DNA of 64,000 bases from Effrenium voratum. Its lineage: Eukaryota > Sar > Dinophyceae > Suessiales > Symbiodiniaceae. Shown here one piece after another: positions 46,141 to 56,655 of this stretch. The first letter of the stretch is position 1. Each line of letters begins with the position of its first letter. A model generated the notes under the pieces. The model had not been told where the DNA came from. It did no database searches and was given only the letters and a program-made list of their open reading frames with translations. A program made the position numbers and the translations under genes. The stretch lies in assembly GCA_963377175.1 (NCBI GenBank), contig CAUJNA010001247.1:938473-1002472 (forward strand). The letters are read 5' to 3'.

Positions 46141-46960
46141 CCTTACCCCAGATATTGAGGAATTCTTCTTTGGTTTCGGGATTCCTAAAACAACGATCCA
46201 GGATTAGGTTGAGAGATCCTAGACTATGTTGAACAAGACACAAAATAGTTGCTTTCATCTCATGGTTTTCCGAGTTTACAAGGGAAGAACTCTAGTAGAA
46301 TTTGTAGTTTTAGCTAGAATAGCATCTCCTTTGCAACGATGATTTCAATTTAGATTTCAATCGGGGTCCTTTCCCAGGAGGAGTGTTCATGTTTTTACAA
46401 GGAATGAATTCTAGTATAATTTCTAATTTAGGGTGAACCTGACATAGGGCCTCCTTTTTCAAGAGGCTAGAGATATGTTCAAACAATTGCAACATATGAT
46501 TTTAATTTCTGATTAGATTGTAAAGGCGGGATTCCTTTCGCACGGGTTTTTCAACTAAGGTTAAATGGAATTTAGTAAGGATAGTGGCCTAGTATAAATT
46601 CTAGCTTCCATCATAATTTAGATAAGAGTTCCTTTTTAAAGAGTACTTCAAGTATAGAGTTCAAAGGTGTTTCCTTGCCAACGGGAATGCCTCAGCCTTT
46701 TATTCAAGCACATTTTACATAGGAATTAATAGGACTGAGTTCGGGTAACATTTCTAGTTTGAATTAGAACTTCAGTATGATTTCTTTTGTAGGCATGATT
46801 TCAATTTGATTTTGATTAGAATTCTTATGTCAAGTTGGACTTTAAAGGGGTTTCTTTCCCAGAAGGATTTGTTCAATCTTTTACTCAGAATTTAGAAAGG
46901 ATTTACATGCCAACAACATATCTATCTTCAATTTTGTTTCAAGTAGGATTGCGCAACGGC
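46141..46960. repeat. AT-rich block with ATTCTAGTATAATTTCTA-type words
   Basis: Visibly lower GC than the rest of the window. Words such as GAATTCTAGTATAATTTCTA, TTTAGTAAGG and ATTTCTAGTTTGAATTAGAA recur at irregular spacing along with CTTTCCCA and CAAGGAAT words. It is probably an old degenerate repeat. Confidence 0.45.
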
Positions 46961-47009
46961 CATCAAAAAGGGCCAGTTTGGATTGGGCCGCCCACCCCAA
47001 ACACTTTTC

Positions 47010-47492
47010 AGGGCAAAACGGATGTGGTCACCACTGAGGGGGGGGCAGGCCATGACCATTCGCACAGGTTCGCAAATCTGTTGGGGGTTCGACTCAAAGT
47101 TCGCAATGCCTGGCCGGGTTCGCAAACCCGAAATGGAATTCGCAAACCTTCGCAAACTGAATTGGGAAATCTAAAGGTTCGCAAACCCAGTCCAGGGTTC
47201 GTGCGAGGGCGGCGCCGGCCCGGCGCAGCCCTGGCCAGGTCCTGCCAGAGGCGGCGCCGGCCCGGCGCAGCCCTGGCCAGGTCCTGCCAGAGGCGGCGCC
47301 GGCTCGGCGCAGCCCTGGCAGCCTAGCTAAGCCCTCCTGCGTTCGCGCGTGACTTTGACAGTTCGCAATCCCCGCCATGTTCGCAGATGAGAAGCGGGTT
47401 CGCAAACGTTCGCTTAGGTACTTTGGGTTCGCGTAGGTTCGCTAAGATTTTTGCCTGCCCCCCCCAACTGGTGACCACATCTGTTTTGCCCT
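47010..47492. mobile_element. 483-bp MITE-like element with GTTCGCAAAC array
   Basis: The termini are inverted. AGGGCAAAACGGATGTGGTC with ACCACTGAGGGGGGGGCAGG (47010-47049) matches the reverse complement of 47451-47492 at nearly all of about 41 positions. The interior carries at least a dozen GTTCGCAAAC-like 10-mers in one orientation (47067 to 47445). Between them is a 42-bp GC-rich tandem repeat at 47208-47322 (GGCGGCGCCGGCCCGGCGCA, then GCCCTGGCCAGGTCCTGCCA). No transposase frame is present. No target-site duplication was clear. Confidence 0.75.
47208..47322. repeat. 42-bp GC-rich tandem repeat, 2.7 copies
   Basis: Units start at 47208, 47250 and 47292 and are almost identical, which contrasts with the diverged 10-mers around them and implies recent amplification inside the element. 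Confidence 0.9.
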
Positions 47493-48227
47493 TAACTTTA
47501 CATCGACCCTAAACCCATCCTAAACCCACCAACCCAAACCAAGCCCGCCCGAAACCCACCTCAAACCCACCCAACCCCGACCCTAAGCCAAACAACCCTA
47601 AATCAACGCACAGTAATCCCACCCCCAACAAGCTCTAAACAAAGCAACCCCAGCCATGCTCGACAAGTTCGTTTTTGATGCCTAATATTGTTTTGATGCC
47701 GCAGTTTCCAGGCTTTTTACTTTGTTGTGCGGCAAAAATTGTGCCCAACAAGTTTTGTTTGACACCTAATAAGTTTTTGTTTTCTGATCTGTGGAAATAA
47801 GATTTATTTGATGCTTAATAACTTTGTTTTGATGCTTCACCCTGCAGGGACACCGTGTACTTGGAATAGTTTCTAGCACATAAAGCTGGCTTCTTCGGGA
47901 CTCCTTACTTGCAGGCTCAACACCTCCCTCCATTGAAACAAACACCCCGTGGATTAGGGCATTGGTGTTTTTTCCGTGCGCAGTCACTGTTGGGAGCTGG
48001 CCTATTCCTGCCCCCTGCAAACACTGAAGAAGTCCGTGAAATTTTGGGCGTGCAAAAGCACGATCAACACACACACACACACCGAACAATAAGCCGACAC
48101 ACGTTAGTTGGTTTTGTTGTTCGCGACAATTCATTGCGTATGTTGCTGGATTGATCCCTGCAGACTTCCGCTGTCATGTGGCTTGCGCTGAATCTGTGTG
48201 TTTTCGGTTAGCTTCGTTCGCAGGGCT
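47493..48227. other. noncoding: CCCTAAACCC-like tract and TTGATGCCTAAT words
   Basis: 47510-47600 is C/A-rich with CCCTAAACCC, CCTAAACCCACC and CGAAACCCACC words, resembling degenerate CCCTAAA telomere-type repeat. 47668-47840 has loose repeats of TTTTGATGCCTAATA. No gene is supported. Confidence 0.45.
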
Positions 48228-51200
48228 GAGATAGATAGATAGATAGATAGATAGATTTCTGCCTAAAAAGATAGACGGAAATATAGGCAAAGAGAGAGAG
48301 ACAGAGAGACAGGTAGATAGAGAAAGGGGTAGATGGGCAGATAGATAAATAGATAGAGACAGATGTGGGTAGATAGATTTGGAGGTGGAAAGATAGAGGG
48401 AGAGAGAGAGAGAGGGGGTGGTATTGGTAGGGATAGATAGATAGATAGATGTATGTCTATATAGGTAGGCAGGTATATAGGAAGAGCGATAGGCAGATAG
48501 AGAAAGATGCAGGTAGTTAGATTCGATAGGGAGAGAGATAGGTAGATAGAGAACATGTAGGTAGATAGGATTTAGATAGGTAGAGAGAGAGGGGGGGGGA
48601 TTGATAGATAGCTATGCAGAGATAGAAAGATTGATAGATAGACTGATGTCTATATAGGTAGGCAGGAAAATAGGAAAGAGATAGGTAGATAGAGAAAGGT
48701 ATAGATAGTTTTATAGGTAGAGAGATAGAGAGATGTAGGTAGATAGAGGGAGAGAGATAGGCATAAATGTAGAAAGAGAGACATAGGTAGATAGAGAAAG
48801 ATGTTGGAATATAGATAGAGGGAGAGAGGGATATAGAGAGATAGAGAGAGATAGAGATAGGTAGATAGAGAGATTAAATCGATTACATACATAGATAGAC
48901 AGAAAGAAAGAAAGATGGAAAGAGGGAGAGAGCGAGAGAGAGAAAGACCGATAGATAGAAAGATGGACAGGCAGAGAGATAGATAGGTCATTAAATAGAT
49001 CACTAGATCGGTGAGTAGGTAGGTTGAAACAAGTAGATAGATAGATTGTTAGATAGATAGATAGACAGACAGATAGATAGATAGATAGAGGTCGATAAAA
49101 GGGATAGAAAGATAGACAGATAGAGATAGATAGATGGTTACATAGATAGAAAGATGAAACAAATAGATAAACAGGTACGCAGGCAGAAGGTAAATAGATA
49201 CGTAGATAGATAGGTAGATAGATACATAGATAGAAAGATAAATGGATTAGATAGATAGATGGTTAGATAGGTAGTTACATAGATGGATAGATAGACAGAT
49301 AGATAGATAGATATAGAGAGAGAGAGATAGATAGATAGATAGGTATATAGGTTGATAAATAGGTAGGCAGGCAAGTAGATAGATGAATAGAGCTAGATAG
49401 GTAGGTAGATAGATAGAGAGACAGAGAGAATTGGACAGGTAGATAGATAAATAGGTAGGTCGGTAGACGGATAAGTAGCTGGGTACGTAGATAGATAGAT
49501 AGATAGATACAAAGAGAGATAGAGAGAGATTGATGTAGAGAGAGAGAGAGAGATGGATCGATATACAGATAGATCGATCGATAGAAGTTTTTAGATAGAT
49601 AGACAGATAGGTAGGTAGTTCATGGAGATTTAGAGAGAACGATAGATAGATAGATGGACGGTTTTATCGATAGATAGATGGGCCGATACATAGATGAATA
49701 GGTAGGTAGGTTGATAGATAAATAGATTGATAGTTAGACAGTTGGATGGATGGATGGATGGATAGACAGATCAGATAGACAGAGAGACAGGGATAGATAG
49801 ATAGACAGACAGATAGATAGGTTGGTGGGCTGGTAGATTGGCGGGGAGGCTGTAGGGAGACAGATTGCTAGATCGACTGCTAGATTGCTAGGTAGGTAGG
49901 TAGATAGATCGATTGGTAGAGAAAGGGGTTGATACATAGATGGTTAGAAAGATGGTGACATAGATGGTTAGATAGCTAAATTGATAGATAGAAAGAAGAC
50001 AAAGAGGTAGATGCATAGAGAGAGAGAGAGAGAGAGATGGATATTGATAGATAGATAGGCAGAGATTGACAGCTAGATAGATGTATGTATGAACAAGTAG
50101 ACAGAGATATACATTCTCATAGAGAGAGAGAGAGAGAGAGAGCTAGGTAGATAGATAGACGGGTATACAGTTCAAGAAATAGATGGTTAGATGGATACAA
50201 AGATAGATAGAAGACAAAGAGGTAGAGAGACAGAGAGGTTTGTAGATAGATAGACAGAGGTAGATAGATAGATTTATGAATTTACAGATAGACAGATATA
50301 TAGAGCGAGATAGGTAGGTAGAAAGAGAGTTAAGCAGATAGAGAGAGAGAGAGAGAGGTGGATAGATAGATCGATAGACACATGGATAGAGAAAAAGAAG
50401 CAGAGAGACAGATGGCTAGATACATAGAGTGAGAAAGAGAGATAGAGAGATAGATAGAGAGATACATAGATAGAGGTACATAGATAGAGAGCGAGATCGA
50501 GATAGATATTGAATAGATACACAGACAGATGAGTAGGTACGTAGGCAGGTAGAGAAATAGTTAGGTAGGTCGATAGATAATAGACTAGATAAACGGACAG
50601 ATGGCAAGATAGATGGAGAGATAGATAGATAGATAAATAGAGAGAGATAGATAGATAGGTTGGTAGATGGATAAATTGACAACTGAGTAGGTAGGTTGAA
50701 ACAAGGTAGATAGTAAGATAGATAGATAGATTGATTGATTGACTGATTGACTGATAGAGAGAGAGAGAGAGACAGGTAGATAAACATGAGGGAGAGAGAT
50801 AGACAGGTGTATAGAGAGAAAGAGATAGATAGATAGATAGATAGATAAAGAGAAATATAGATAGATAGATTTGCGGATGGCTTGATAAATAGGTAGGGGT
50901 GTAGATAGATAAATAGGGATAGATAGGTAGGTAGATAGGTAGATGGAGAGACAGAGAGAGATAGACAGATAAATCAACGGGCAGGTAGGTAGATGGATAA
51001 ATGGATAGGTACGTAGATGATAGATAGGAAGACAGAGACACAGAGAGAGAGAGGGAGATAGAGAGATAGATGGGTAGATAGATAGATGGATAGAGATAGA
51101 GAGATAGATAGACAGACCGGTAGATAGATTGATAGATTGATAGATTGATAGAGATAGATACATCGATTGATTGAGAACTAGGTACATAGGCAGGCAGATA

Positions 51201-51381
51201 AATAGATGGGTAGGTGACCGGTGGATAGATTATAGACTAGGTAGATGGACATATAGAAAGATAGATGGAAAGAGAGAGAGAGAGAAAAATAAATAGACAG
51301 ATAGTTGGAGAGATTTAGAGAGAGAGATAGAGAGAGATAGAGAGATAGATAGAGAGGTAGGGAGATCGAGAGATAGAGAGC

Positions 51382-51413
<32 letters not shown>
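48228..51413. repeat. GATA satellite of about 3.2 kb
   Basis: Dominated by GATA and AGATAGAT tetramers with GAGA, GTAG and GACA variants, in one orientation (purine-rich on the plus strand). It ends in a pure GATA run at 51386-51409. Long minus-strand frames reading Leu-Ser-Ile-Tyr are artefacts. Confidence 0.95.
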
Positions 51414-51905
51414 GAAAGTTCATATCCATGTAAAACATCACTGCCAATGGAAGTTCACCGATTGGCCAGGTTCCCGAAAATTAGGGCGTACTGGAAACCA
51501 GCCGAAAGGGACATGTAGGGACCCGTATTGGATGTTTCAACCCAGTTGGTAGGTGCAGGACTTAGTGGCCCGCGGGTTTTTTCTCGTAGTTGCAACATTC
51601 GTAAATGTTTGGCCCCGCTGCGGGGGGGATGCCTCGAACGAGCGTTCTTATCGATTTGGGCAGTAGATGCAAGATCGAACGCGCAGAAAAGAAAAACCGA
51701 TGCGGTCCAGCGTCAGTCATACTCGGGGTAGCGACTGGGAGAAGTGGGATTTGACGCCTTATAACCTTTGCTAATTGGGTTGAACATCACCATACTTGGC
51801 TGACAAATCAACAGGAGTTGGTTGACTTAGAAATAAAGGGTGCAAGCAAGTTCATGGAGGTGTCCTCGTACCGGAAATGAAAGGGGGGCTCAGGAGGACC
51901 ATGGC
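51414..51905. other. noncoding, nothing recognised
   Basis: Ordinary mixed sequence between two repeat blocks. Confidence 0.5.
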
Positions 51906-52345
51906 TCCAGGAACCCACTGGCGGAATCAGCCAGCCAGCCAAAGAAATGCTCAGCGGAACCCTCCTGTTGGAAGAAACCGGACGTATACAAAACCCAGCT
52001 TTTGTAAACGACCATTTCTCATCAGAGCTACGCACCGGCAGAATCAGACAGCTAAGGAAACGCCCATGCGGAAACCTTCTGTTGGAAGACGCCGGCCGTA
52101 CACAAAAGCCAGCTTTTGTAAACCACCGCTTCTGGTCGGAACCAGCCTGCGGAATCGGCCAGCAAGCCGGCCTGGAATCCACCGGCGGAATCAGCCGGCC
52201 AGCCTGCCAAGAAAATGCCCGGCGGAATCAGCCAGTCAGCCAAGGAGATGCCCGGCGGAATCAGCCAGTCAGCCAAGGACATGCCCGGCGGAATCAGCCA
52301 GCCAGCCAAGGAGATGCCCGGCGGAACCAGCCAGCAAAAAAAATA
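51906..52345. repeat. 114-bp duplication followed by 33-bp tandem repeat
   Basis: A 114-bp unit starting CCTCCTGTTGGAAGA at 51961 recurs from 52075, both containing CCAGCTTTTGTAAAC. Then a 33-bp unit, GGCGGAATCAGCCAGTCAGC plus CAAGGAGATGCCC, runs at 52221, 52254, 52287 and 52320. The 33-bp period keeps a frame open (11-residue ARRNQPVSQGD repeat) but no flanking coding supports a gene. Confidence 0.85.
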
Positions 52346-52435
52346 GGCGGCTGGCGGCTGAAACTCTGAGACCCAGCTGTGTCCAAAATCGGCGGCTGGC
52401 GGATTTCAGCTTAGGCCCCGAACTCCAGGACCTCT

Positions 52436-52745
52436 AGTGGTTGTGTGGTTGTGTGGTTGTGTGGTTGTGTGTTTGTGTGTTTGTGTGTTTGTGTGTTTGT
52501 GTGTTTGTGTGGTTGTGTGTTTGTGTGTTTGTGTGTTTGTGTGGTTGTGTGGTTGTGTGGTTTTGTGTTTGTGTGTTTGTGTGTTTGTGTGTTTGTGTGT
52601 TTGCGTGTTTGCGTGTTTGTGTGTTTGCGTGTTTGTGTGGTTGTGTGGTTGTGTGGTTGTGTGGTTGTGTGTTTGTGTGTTTGTGTGTTTGTGTGTGTGT
52701 CTGTTTCCGTTTGTGCTTGTGTTTGTGTTTGTGTTCGTGTTTGCT
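52436..52745. repeat. GTGTGGTT / GTGTGTTT satellite
   Basis: An octamer array alternating blocks of TGTGTGGT and TGTGTTTG. All three frames stay open for more than 100 codons because the unit lacks stops. Confidence 0.95.
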
Positions 52746-55700
52746 GGTTTGCTGGCAACCCGTGTTTAGCTCAAACGGTGTCCTGTTGGTTTCCCGTGAA
52801 ATAACCAACAAGGGGTCCCGTGAAAGTTGACCCTAGGCGCGCTCAGTGCTTGCTGGAGCTCGAAGACTTCGAGGAGGCTCGCACATGGGGAAACCTTCAT
52901 AGGTAGTGAGCTTGAATGTGTGGGGTTCTTTTTTCCAAAGATATGGAGATCCCGTGAAGTTCTGAGGCTTTGCAGGCCTCCCTCCTAACACAACCCCCCC
53001 CCCCAAGGCGAAGTCTTGCCTCGGCCAGACAGGATCCGCAAGTTTCGGGTCTGGCCTTGACCCACGTGTTTGCAATCACTAGCCATTTCCCCGAGAAAGT
53101 TACGGGAGTCAAAGCAGCCGGACTCAAACTTCCAGGCTTTTCCATCGAACGTTCCTTTTCTTGACATTAGATCCGTTTTTGGGGAGGCCCCCAAATCCAA
53201 GGTGAGAAAGTTGTGGATGCTTCCCCGACAAATTGATTTCTGCGCAAAGACACTTTGAGCACAACAGCCTCAAGCAACAGACGAACACATATGTATCTAG
53301 CACGCTTTCCTAGCCAGCTGTCAGTTTGATCCAGGTCAACTACTCCATTTGGGGCGCTGGTATGGCCCCCTTTGAAGCCATCAGCGGTCCAACATGCTTA
53401 AGCAAATAGATAGAGTCACAGTCACAGAGTGGCTCAGCCGAAAACTGTCAGCTCTGCTTTTGAGAGCTCAAGATGGGCGAAGGACCAAGCTTGACCAAAC
53501 ATGTTGCCAGGACAACAACTCGCAACTCACCGGGGAATTGACCCTGGCAAAGCACCCACGTGGCTTGACATTTTGGTTTTGAGCCCAACCTCAGCCAGCC
53601 AGAATTCCAGGCCGCATTCCCCCACCTGCAACGGGCGTGAAACAGTTGGGCTGATAAGTCCAAACAGCAACATGAGTGAAGGAAGGTGAATCATGGCAAT
53701 TTATAAATTGAATCAAAAGTAAGAATAGACAACTGTCCTGGATCTTTGGGTCTGTTAATCCCTGAGCTGTTCACTGGCTATTCACCCAGATTGATGGTAG
53801 TCTCTTTTCCCAGAACCGCGGAAGTGGAGCTGTTCAGGATTTGTTTGACATATCTCAGTTGCTTGGCCAATTTGAGCGGCCAACAAAACATATTTTGCTT
53901 GGCAAATCCACTCAGGAAGTAGGAGACGAGCATCGTGTTGGGGAAGCCCGATCACGACCTACCTGTCAGATGCAACCTGCGCTGTGAATCGCGAGACTGG
54001 ACAATCGAGTCGGAATCACCCAGAGTTTGTACACCTTCGTTTTGCATGTCTGGTTGTTTCTGTGCTTGTACAGTGACTGCAGCGGTTCGGTGCAAACTTT
54101 TTTGTTCACTTCCTGCGGATGCCAACCTGCGAGACTGCGCGGGTGGGAGTGTGTGAGCGTACCGCTTCCATTAAATAGATAAGTGTATTATTTGGATTAC
54201 CATGTACCCTTCTCTTCATAATGTCATACCAGTCGCAGGATGAGGTTGGTGAGTTAGTTTTTTTTTACTTCAAGCTAATCCTGCACCAACCCGTTGAGGT
54301 TGTAAACGGACGCGATGTGCACAATTGCCCAAAGTGCTGATTCGAGCTTCCTGTCATTTGTAGGACATTGTTTCCCACCCAAATGTAGACAATGGGAAAA
54401 TTCCAGATCCACTTCGATTCTACCTCTTGCAGGCTTTGCTGGATCAGAAATGTAGGATTCGGGCTCCCAAAGAAACGGTGCCTTGTGAAGGGGTTGCTTG
54501 ATACTCCTAGAGTGGCCTGAAATCCTTTAAGATTTGGACTCAGGGCCATTTGGACCTGGAGACACCTTTTTACTCTTCAAACAAGCACGACAGTTCACAA
54601 AATGCCTTTTCAAGATGGCTCTGGTTCAAAATCCTTGGCTTCCATGTGGAAGACAGTCATCTTGTTTTCCAGCATTTGTGTGTGTGTGTTTCCCCAGCAC
54701 AAGATCACTTGTGCGTGCATGTCCCCTTGAGACCTGCCCCCCTTATACTGTACTGGATGATGATAAGTTGGCTCAAACACAACGGCCTTTCAAATTGTGG
54801 TGGCGTGCAACATGTTTGAGGCAGGATCCAAGTTAAATGTTTTTTTGAAGTGGGGGTTGACAATTTATAGCCCCTAAAGAAGTGTAACCAGTAAGTGGGG
54901 TGCAGGGTCCAAGTTTTCGTGACCAAATCGCCCCTTAGACCTTTGGGAATCAAATGGGTTTTCTTTCTGTTCAACCTACAAAAGGTGATCGACCTTTTGC
55001 TTAGGTGCGAAGAGCAAAGCCCAGCCACAAGTGACCAGCGCCCAACACCCCCATTGCCCATTTTAGTAGTTCTACTACCTGCTTATACCAATCCGTATAA
55101 ACACAACTGTATAATCGGCTTAGAGCCCACAGTCAATGGGTGTTGTTTGGCCGCTCAAGTGGATCGCTGCACTTCAGGCACTGAGCGCTGCCCAAGTTGC
55201 TACGGGCCTGGACGCTGCGTGGCTGCCGGGCCACGCCACGCGAGGGCACCCGACACCCGGCGACCCCCGTGAACGGGTTGATCCAAAGTCCAAGGTTGAT
55301 CCAAACGTCTTTGACATGGGCTGCCCAGGCGAACCACAACGGACAGCTTTCCTGGGCAATGTTACCCTTCATTTGGGGTCAGGCCATATCGATCAAACCC
55401 AAATGAGGTGTTTTTGCTTCAGGAAAATGGGGCGGGATGGGTTCCATTTGGTGCCAACTTCGATTCAATACCAATCGGGGGGGTTCCTTAGAGGGATATC
55501 ATGAATGGAGTTGGATTTTTCGGATTATTGTCCGGATTGATCTGAAGGTGGCATTATATGTTTGAGGGGTTGAAACCTCTCACGACCGCCGTGAAACTAT
55601 TCCCAGCATATTCATCCTAAAGCACGTATGCGAGTTTGGCATTCACACATCCACTACGACTTGATATAGCCTAGTGTGGCTCCCGCATCCTTTGAATCCA

Positions 55701-56135
55701 AGACTGACCATGTCATCCATGTTATGCTTTTAGACATTTTTTGCATCTGGAATTCTCGCGCCAACGCCTCCCATTCGCTCGCTGGGAGTCAGCGTTTAGC
55801 ATGTCACGCCGAGAACGTGAGGTCACAACTTGATTCCAACTGCATGGGTTGCTGTCATCGAAGTGCATTTGAGTTCTTTATCAAATTGCACCATGTCTGT
55901 TCAATGAGTTGCACAGCGAAGATGGGTGTGATTGAGCTGCCTTGGCTGTCCACCAGATAAAATGAAGCAATTGGAGCTCATGGCAGCGCTTGCATGTTAC
56001 TTACCTTTTCTGCCTTTTCTTGAATGTGTTGGGTTGGAGCGCTAACCTATTGTGTTTGGGGAAAATGAATCTTTTCCCACTAACCTGCAAAACGGTACAC
56101 TTCTTGGGCGCTAGGCAACAGCCACTCCTGTTTTG
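52746..56135. other. noncoding, nothing recognised apart from small repeats
   Basis: About 3.4 kb with short overlapping frames on both strands and no motif. It holds a C8-11 run near 52992 and the third TTTTAGTAG palindrome at 55057-55081. 55195-55270 is rich in GGGCCACGCCACGCG-type words. Confidence 0.5.
55057..55081. repeat. TTTTAGTAG...CTACTA dispersed palindrome, copy 3
   Basis: GCCCATTTTAGTAG, then TTCTACTACCTG. This is the 33627 element without the central GTAG. Confidence 0.6.
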
Positions 56136-56327
56136 CTGGTGTGCGTGTGTGTGTGTGTGTGGTGTGGGGTGTGTGTGTGTGTGTGGGGTGTGTGTGGTGT
56201 CTGCGGTGTGTGTGTGTGTGTGGGTGTGTGTGTGTGTGCGTGTGTTTGTGTGTGTGGGGTGTGTGTGTGTGTGGGGTGTGTGTGTGTGTGTGTGCGTGGC
56301 GGGCGTGCGTGCGTGCAGGCGGGCTTG
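56136..56327. repeat. TG microsatellite next to an assembly gap
   Basis: TGTGTG interrupted by GGGG and GCGTG units and running to the gap edge. The repeat probably caused the assembly break. Confidence 0.95.
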
Positions 56328-56427
56328 NNNNNNNNNNNNNNNNNNNNNNNNNNNNNNNNNNNNNNNNNNNNNNNNNNNNNNNNNNNNNNNNNNNNNNNNN
56401 NNNNNNNNNNNNNNNNNNNNNNNNNNN
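56328..56427. other. assembly gap, 100 N
   Basis: Exactly 100 N, a placeholder length. The true distance is unknown. Frames drawn across it are not evidence of a gene. Confidence 0.98.
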
Positions 56428-56429
56428 TA

Positions 56430-56642
56430 CGTGGTGCACAACCGGCGGTTCAACAACAACATGGGCTTGATGCTCTCAAACGCCTTTATGAAGCTAAAGG
56501 TTTCGAATCTCACCTTCTGCGGGATGTTCGCCGTAGACTTGGGACAAAATCCGCATGTGCTGGTCGTTCTGTCTCTTCTTATGCATGCTTGGGATTGCCA
56601 CTTTGCTTGCGTGTTGTTGTATTGCGCTTTGCTTGCATGTAG
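56430..56642 (+). CDS. possible 3' end of a gene cut by the gap
   Basis: After the gap one plus-strand register reads a helix-like, charged stretch (LDALKRLYEAKGFESHLL, then RDVRRRLGTKS) and stays open until a TAG at 56640-56642. The last 20 or so codons fall in the TG-rich acceptor region of the next gene and are unlikely to be genuine coding, so either the true stop is bypassed by a missing intron or the signal is chance. It would be the first visible member of the compact cluster. Confidence 0.3.
   Translation, partial: RGAQPAVQQQHGLDALKRLYEAKGFESHLLRDVRRRLGTKSACAGRSVSSYACLGLPLCLRVVVLRFACM
56600..56642 (+). promoter_or_regulatory. probable trans-splice acceptor for gene 56656
   Basis: TTTGCTTGC occurs twice in the T/G-rich run (56603 and 56627 region), ending TTTGCTTGCATGTAG with AG at 56641-56642. 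ATG 56656 is the first ATG after it, 14 bases on. Confidence 0.45.
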
Positions 56643-56655
56643 CGGGCTCAGAACC

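Noticed and set aside
48263..51447. Minus-strand frames of 100-255 codons reading Leu-Ser-Ile-Tyr
   Set aside because: They are translations of the GATA satellite, which lacks stops on that strand. There is no start context or other sequence.
52221..52352. 33-bp array as a CRISPR-like repeat
   Set aside because: The repeats are contiguous with no unique spacers.
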